From contig JAEZDB010000413.1 of assembly GCA_023429855.1 (NCBI GenBank), positions 1 through 7,478 of the forward strand: DNA of 7,478 nt, given 5' to 3'. Below are positions 5,309-7,478 of this stretch, one piece after another. A model generated the notes under the pieces. It ran no database searches. It saw only the letters and a program-made list of their open reading frames with translations, and had not been told where the DNA came from. The stretch is from Actinomycetes bacterium (GTDB taxonomy: Bacteria; Actinomycetota; Thermoleophilia; Solirubrobacterales; Solirubrobacteraceae). Position 1 is the stretch's first letter, and every line of letters begins with the position of its first letter. Made by a program: the position numbers and the translations under genes.

Positions 5309-7297
5309 ATGAGAGGACGGGGAGGAATGGCGCTGCGGGCCGGGGTGGCCGGCGCGGCACTGCTTGCGCCGGGGGCGGCGTGGGCCCAGGAAACCGGCGA
5401 GGGCGAAGCTATCGTCGTGCTCGGCGAGCGGCTCGAGGAGTCGACCCCCGAAGAGCTCGAGAAATACGGCGCGCGCCTCGATATCGTCGACGGGGCGGCG
5501 ATCGACGAGGCGGGGTTCTTCGATACCGCCGGGGCGCTCCAGTTTCTGGCGCCGGGCCTGTTCCTTACGCCCAAGAGCGGCGCGTTCGACTATGTCCAGG
5601 TCTCGCTCCAGGGTGCACGCACCAGCGAGGTGCTGTTCCTGACCGACGGCGTGCGGATCAACAACCGGCTCTACGCCTCGACTTCGCCGCTGGATTCGAT
5701 TCCCGCCAGCATGATCGAGCGGATCGAGGTGCTGAAGGGCGGGCAGAGCCTCTACTACGGCACCCAGGCGGTCGGCGGCATCGTCAACGTGATCACCCGC
5801 GGTTTCACGGGCCAGACTGACGGCGCGATCGAGGCGGGCGTCGACACCAACGAGGGCTACCACATCAACGGCTATGCCCGCGGCGGCGCCGGCGACCATT
5901 ACTTCGTCGGCTTCGCCTCGCACGACGAGGCCGAGGGCTTCCGGGCGTTCCGCGAGGCAGATTTCCAGCCCAGCGCGATCGACCGCAAGCGCGGCTACAA
6001 GGTGACGGCGTTCGGCGCCAGGTACGCGTTCGAACCGTCGCAGGCGTTTCGCTTCACTGCCAGCTACCAGCACAACGACGCGGTGGTCGACTTTATCAAG
6101 GCCGAAGACAACTACCGCAACTGGAACGACCGCAACGAGGAGATCGTCTCGGTCAAGCTCGACTGGTCGCCCAGCGAGGCGTTCGACCTCTACGTCAAGG
6201 GCTACTACCACGACTGGGACACGGTCTATCTCGACCTCAGGCCGACGGTGAACCCCGACGGATCGCTCGGCGACATCTTCACCGTCTACGACGGCGAGAT
6301 GTGGGGCTACGACGACCTCGGCGTCAACGTGCTCGGGGAGTATCGCGTCAGCGACAGCGTCGCGCTGGTCGGCGGCGTCGATTACCAGCGCTACAGCGGC
6401 TACGACGAGGTGTTCCTGATCGCGCCGATGACCGAGAGCGTCATTGCCCCGTTCGCCCAGGTGAAGCTCGATGTCGGCAACCTCACCCTTGCCGCCGGCC
6501 TGCGCCACAACAGCCCGAGCGATGGCCAGTCGAAGACCGTGTGGAACGTCTCGGGCCGTTACGGCGCGGACGAGGGCTTCTACGGCCGCGGCCAGGTCGG
6601 CACCTCGTTCCGGCTGCCCACCGCCTACGAGCTCTACGTGGTCGATCCGTGCTGCGAGCAGGGCAACCCGAACCTCGTCGCCGAGCAGAGCTTCAATGTC
6701 GAGGGCGGCCTCGGTTACCGCAACCGGGTCGTCAACGCCGAGCTGATCGGGTTCTACCGCGAGGTCGACGACCTGATCGGGATCAGCTTCGACCTGCCGG
6801 AATACCCCGACGGCTTCCTCGTCAACACCGACGGCACGGTCAAGGTCTGGGGCGGCGAGGCGATCGTCACCGCACGGCTCAGCGAGGTCTTCACCGCCAC
6901 GGTCGACTACACGCACACCGAGGCCGAGCAGCAGGGGCTCGACGAGCAACTGGTCAACATCCCTCGCGACCAGGCCAAGCTGATCCTGGACGCGACCGCG
7001 CCCGGCGGGCGGTTCGGCGGCAACCTGGCGCTCAACTGGGTCGGCGACCTGTGGGCCAACCTCGCTGCGGTCGGCCGGGTCAACTACGGCAACTACGCGG
7101 TGGTCAATCTCGGCGGCTACGCGTTCCTCGACCGCGACCGGCGGCATCGCGTCAGCATGCGGCTGGAGAACGCGCTCGATGCCGACTACGACAGCGCGAT
7201 GACCCGCGTCCGCACCGACGTGACCAACGTCTCCTACGCGGCCGGCTTCCGGGGGACGCCGATCACGCTCCATGTCGGATACCGTCTCAGCCTCTGA
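5309..7297 (+). CDS. TonB-dependent outer-membrane receptor
   Basis: A 662-residue TonB-dependent receptor, an outer-membrane 22-strand beta-barrel with an N-terminal plug that imports scarce ligands (siderophores, cobalamin, sugars or others) using TonB-ExbBD energy. A signal peptide ends at AWA before Q27. The candidate TonB box is EAIVVLGER (33-41). The plug covers about 44-165, with VSLQGARTSEVLFLTDGVRI (98-117), IERIEVLKGGQSLYYG (136-151) and the GGIVNVITRG signature (156-165) typical of BtuB/FepA-like plugs. The barrel follows, with the common GNPNLVAEQS region near 452-461, and ends in GYRLSL rather than the usual aromatic residue. Vicinal cysteines C448-C449 lie just before GNPNL. Starts at 5309 and 5327 are both possible; both leave the signal peptide intact, and I chose 5309 for its upstream GAAGG and the basic n-region. 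The substrate cannot be named from sequence, and no cobalamin riboswitch is seen upstream. Confidence 0.93.
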   Translation: MRGRGGMALRAGVAGAALLAPGAAWAQETGEGEAIVVLGERLEESTPEELEKYGARLDIVDGAAIDEAGFFDTAGALQFLAPGLFLTPKSGAFDYVQVSLQGARTSEVLFLTDGVRINNRLYASTSPLDSIPASMIERIEVLKGGQSLYYGTQAVGGIVNVITRGFTGQTDGAIEAGVDTNEGYHINGYARGGAGDHYFVGFASHDEAEGFRAFREADFQPSAIDRKRGYKVTAFGARYAFEPSQAFRFTASYQHNDAVVDFIKAEDNYRNWNDRNEEIVSVKLDWSPSEAFDLYVKGYYHDWDTVYLDLRPTVNPDGSLGDIFTVYDGEMWGYDDLGVNVLGEYRVSDSVALVGGVDYQRYSGYDEVFLIAPMTESVIAPFAQVKLDVGNLTLAAGLRHNSPSDGQSKTVWNVSGRYGADEGFYGRGQVGTSFRLPTAYELYVVDPCCEQGNPNLVAEQSFNVEGGLGYRNRVVNAELIGFYREVDDLIGISFDLPEYPDGFLVNTDGTVKVWGGEAIVTARLSEVFTATVDYTHTEAEQQGLDEQLVNIPRDQAKLILDATAPGGRFGGNLALNWVGDLWANLAAVGRVNYGNYAVVNLGGYAFLDRDRRHRVSMRLENALDADYDSAMTRVRTDVTNVSYAAGFRGTPITLHVGYRLSL

Positions 7298-7307
7298 TCA
7301 CTCGACC

Positions 7308-7330
7308 GGCGCGGGCCTCTCTCCCGCGCC
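7308..7330. terminator. GC-rich hairpin after the TonB receptor gene
   Basis: GGCGCGGG (7308-7315) and CCCGCGCC (7323-7330) form a perfect eight-pair stem with a seven-base loop, starting 10 bases after the receptor stop codon. It lies between two convergent genes and may serve both. No T-run follows in either direction, so intrinsic termination would be atypical. Confidence 0.5.
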
Positions 7331-7335
7331 GCGGG

Positions 7336-7347
7336 CCCCCCCCCCCC
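7336..7347 (+). repeat. 12-base C homopolymer in a G/C-only block
   Basis: Twelve consecutive C residues sit inside a G/C-only stretch from 7323 to 7366, followed by GGGG, CCCC and GGGG runs (7348-7359). It lies in the spacer between convergent genes. It could be a real slippage-prone tract or a base-calling/assembly error; such runs are hard to sequence. Confidence 0.75.
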
Positions 7348-7365
7348 GGGGCCCCGGGGCGCGGG

Positions 7366-7478
7366 CTACGGGCGAAACACCTCGAACGACACGGCGTGCT
7401 GGCAACCGACCGCCTCGCCGGTCGCGGTGGCGAAGCCGGTCAGCATCTCGCGGGCGTCGGTGCCGACGTGTTCCAGGT
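7366..7478 (-). CDS. C-terminal end of an unrecognised gene (runs off right edge)
   Basis: The last 36 residues of a minus-strand reading frame are present, starting LEHVGTDAREML and ending HAVSFEVFRP before a TAG at 7366-7368. Third codon positions are almost all G or C, as in the real genes here, which supports coding in this frame over the arginine-rich alternatives. It converges on the TonB receptor gene, with 68 bases between their stops. I do not recognise the family from this fragment, and no function is assigned. Confidence 0.55.
   Translation of the reverse strand, partial: LEHVGTDAREMLTGFATATGEAVGCQHAVSFEVFRP

Noticed and set aside
5264..7273. A 669-codon open frame on the minus strand covering nearly the whole TonB receptor gene.
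   Set aside because: It mirrors the receptor codon for codon, is rich in V, D, R and A and lacks recognisable motifs. Antisense frames stay open by chance in GC-rich genes, while the plus strand has a clear signal peptide, plug and barrel.
1..7478. CRISPR arrays, transposons, integrase sites, tRNA or rRNA genes.
   Set aside because: No repeat-spacer pattern, transposase-like protein, terminal inverted repeats or RNA-gene motifs were seen on either strand.

Overview
The window is high-GC DNA with strongly GC-rich third codon positions. The protein families point to an alphaproteobacterium, most likely of the Sphingomonadales (Sphingomonas/Erythrobacter-like). That placement rests on remembered family resemblance, not a search. 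There are seven or eight protein-coding genes. I saw no tRNA, rRNA, CRISPR array, insertion sequence or other mobile element.

Left part (1-1865, minus strand): three genes read leftwards, a YjbQ-family protein, then a transglutaminase-like cysteine protein, then the start of glucose-6-phosphate dehydrogenase (zwf), which runs off the left edge. The first two are close enough to be co-transcribed. zwf appears to have its own control region in the 75-bp gap before it: a plausible promoter overlapping the upstream stop codon, and a perfect LacI-type palindrome (TGTTAGCGGTAACA on the + strand) touching the Shine-Dalgarno sequence. This suggests sugar-responsive control of Entner-Doudoroff/pentose-phosphate entry.

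Middle part (1866-5054, plus strand): an AlkB-like Fe(II)/2-oxoglutarate dioxygenase diverges from yjbQ across only 20 bp, and a 10-bp palindrome sits exactly midway between the two start codons. Next come a haem-oxygenase-like iron-containing redox protein with an apparent full diiron ligand set, and a secreted (probably periplasmic) TPR-type helical repeat protein of unknown role.

Right part (5055-7478): a 254-bp spacer holds two small hairpins, a run of TAAC-like repeats at helical-turn spacing that resembles an OmpR/PhoB-family binding region, and a leader hairpin just before the ribosome binding site of a TonB-dependent outer-membrane receptor. The receptor gene ends in a GC hairpin and an unusual 12-C homopolymer. 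Beyond these, the C-terminal end of an unrecognised minus-strand gene enters from the right edge.

This is mostly ordinary chromosomal sequence and no clear multi-gene novel system is visible. The best leads are the zwf operator, the phased repeats before the TonB receptor, and the uncharacterised diiron-type oxidase.
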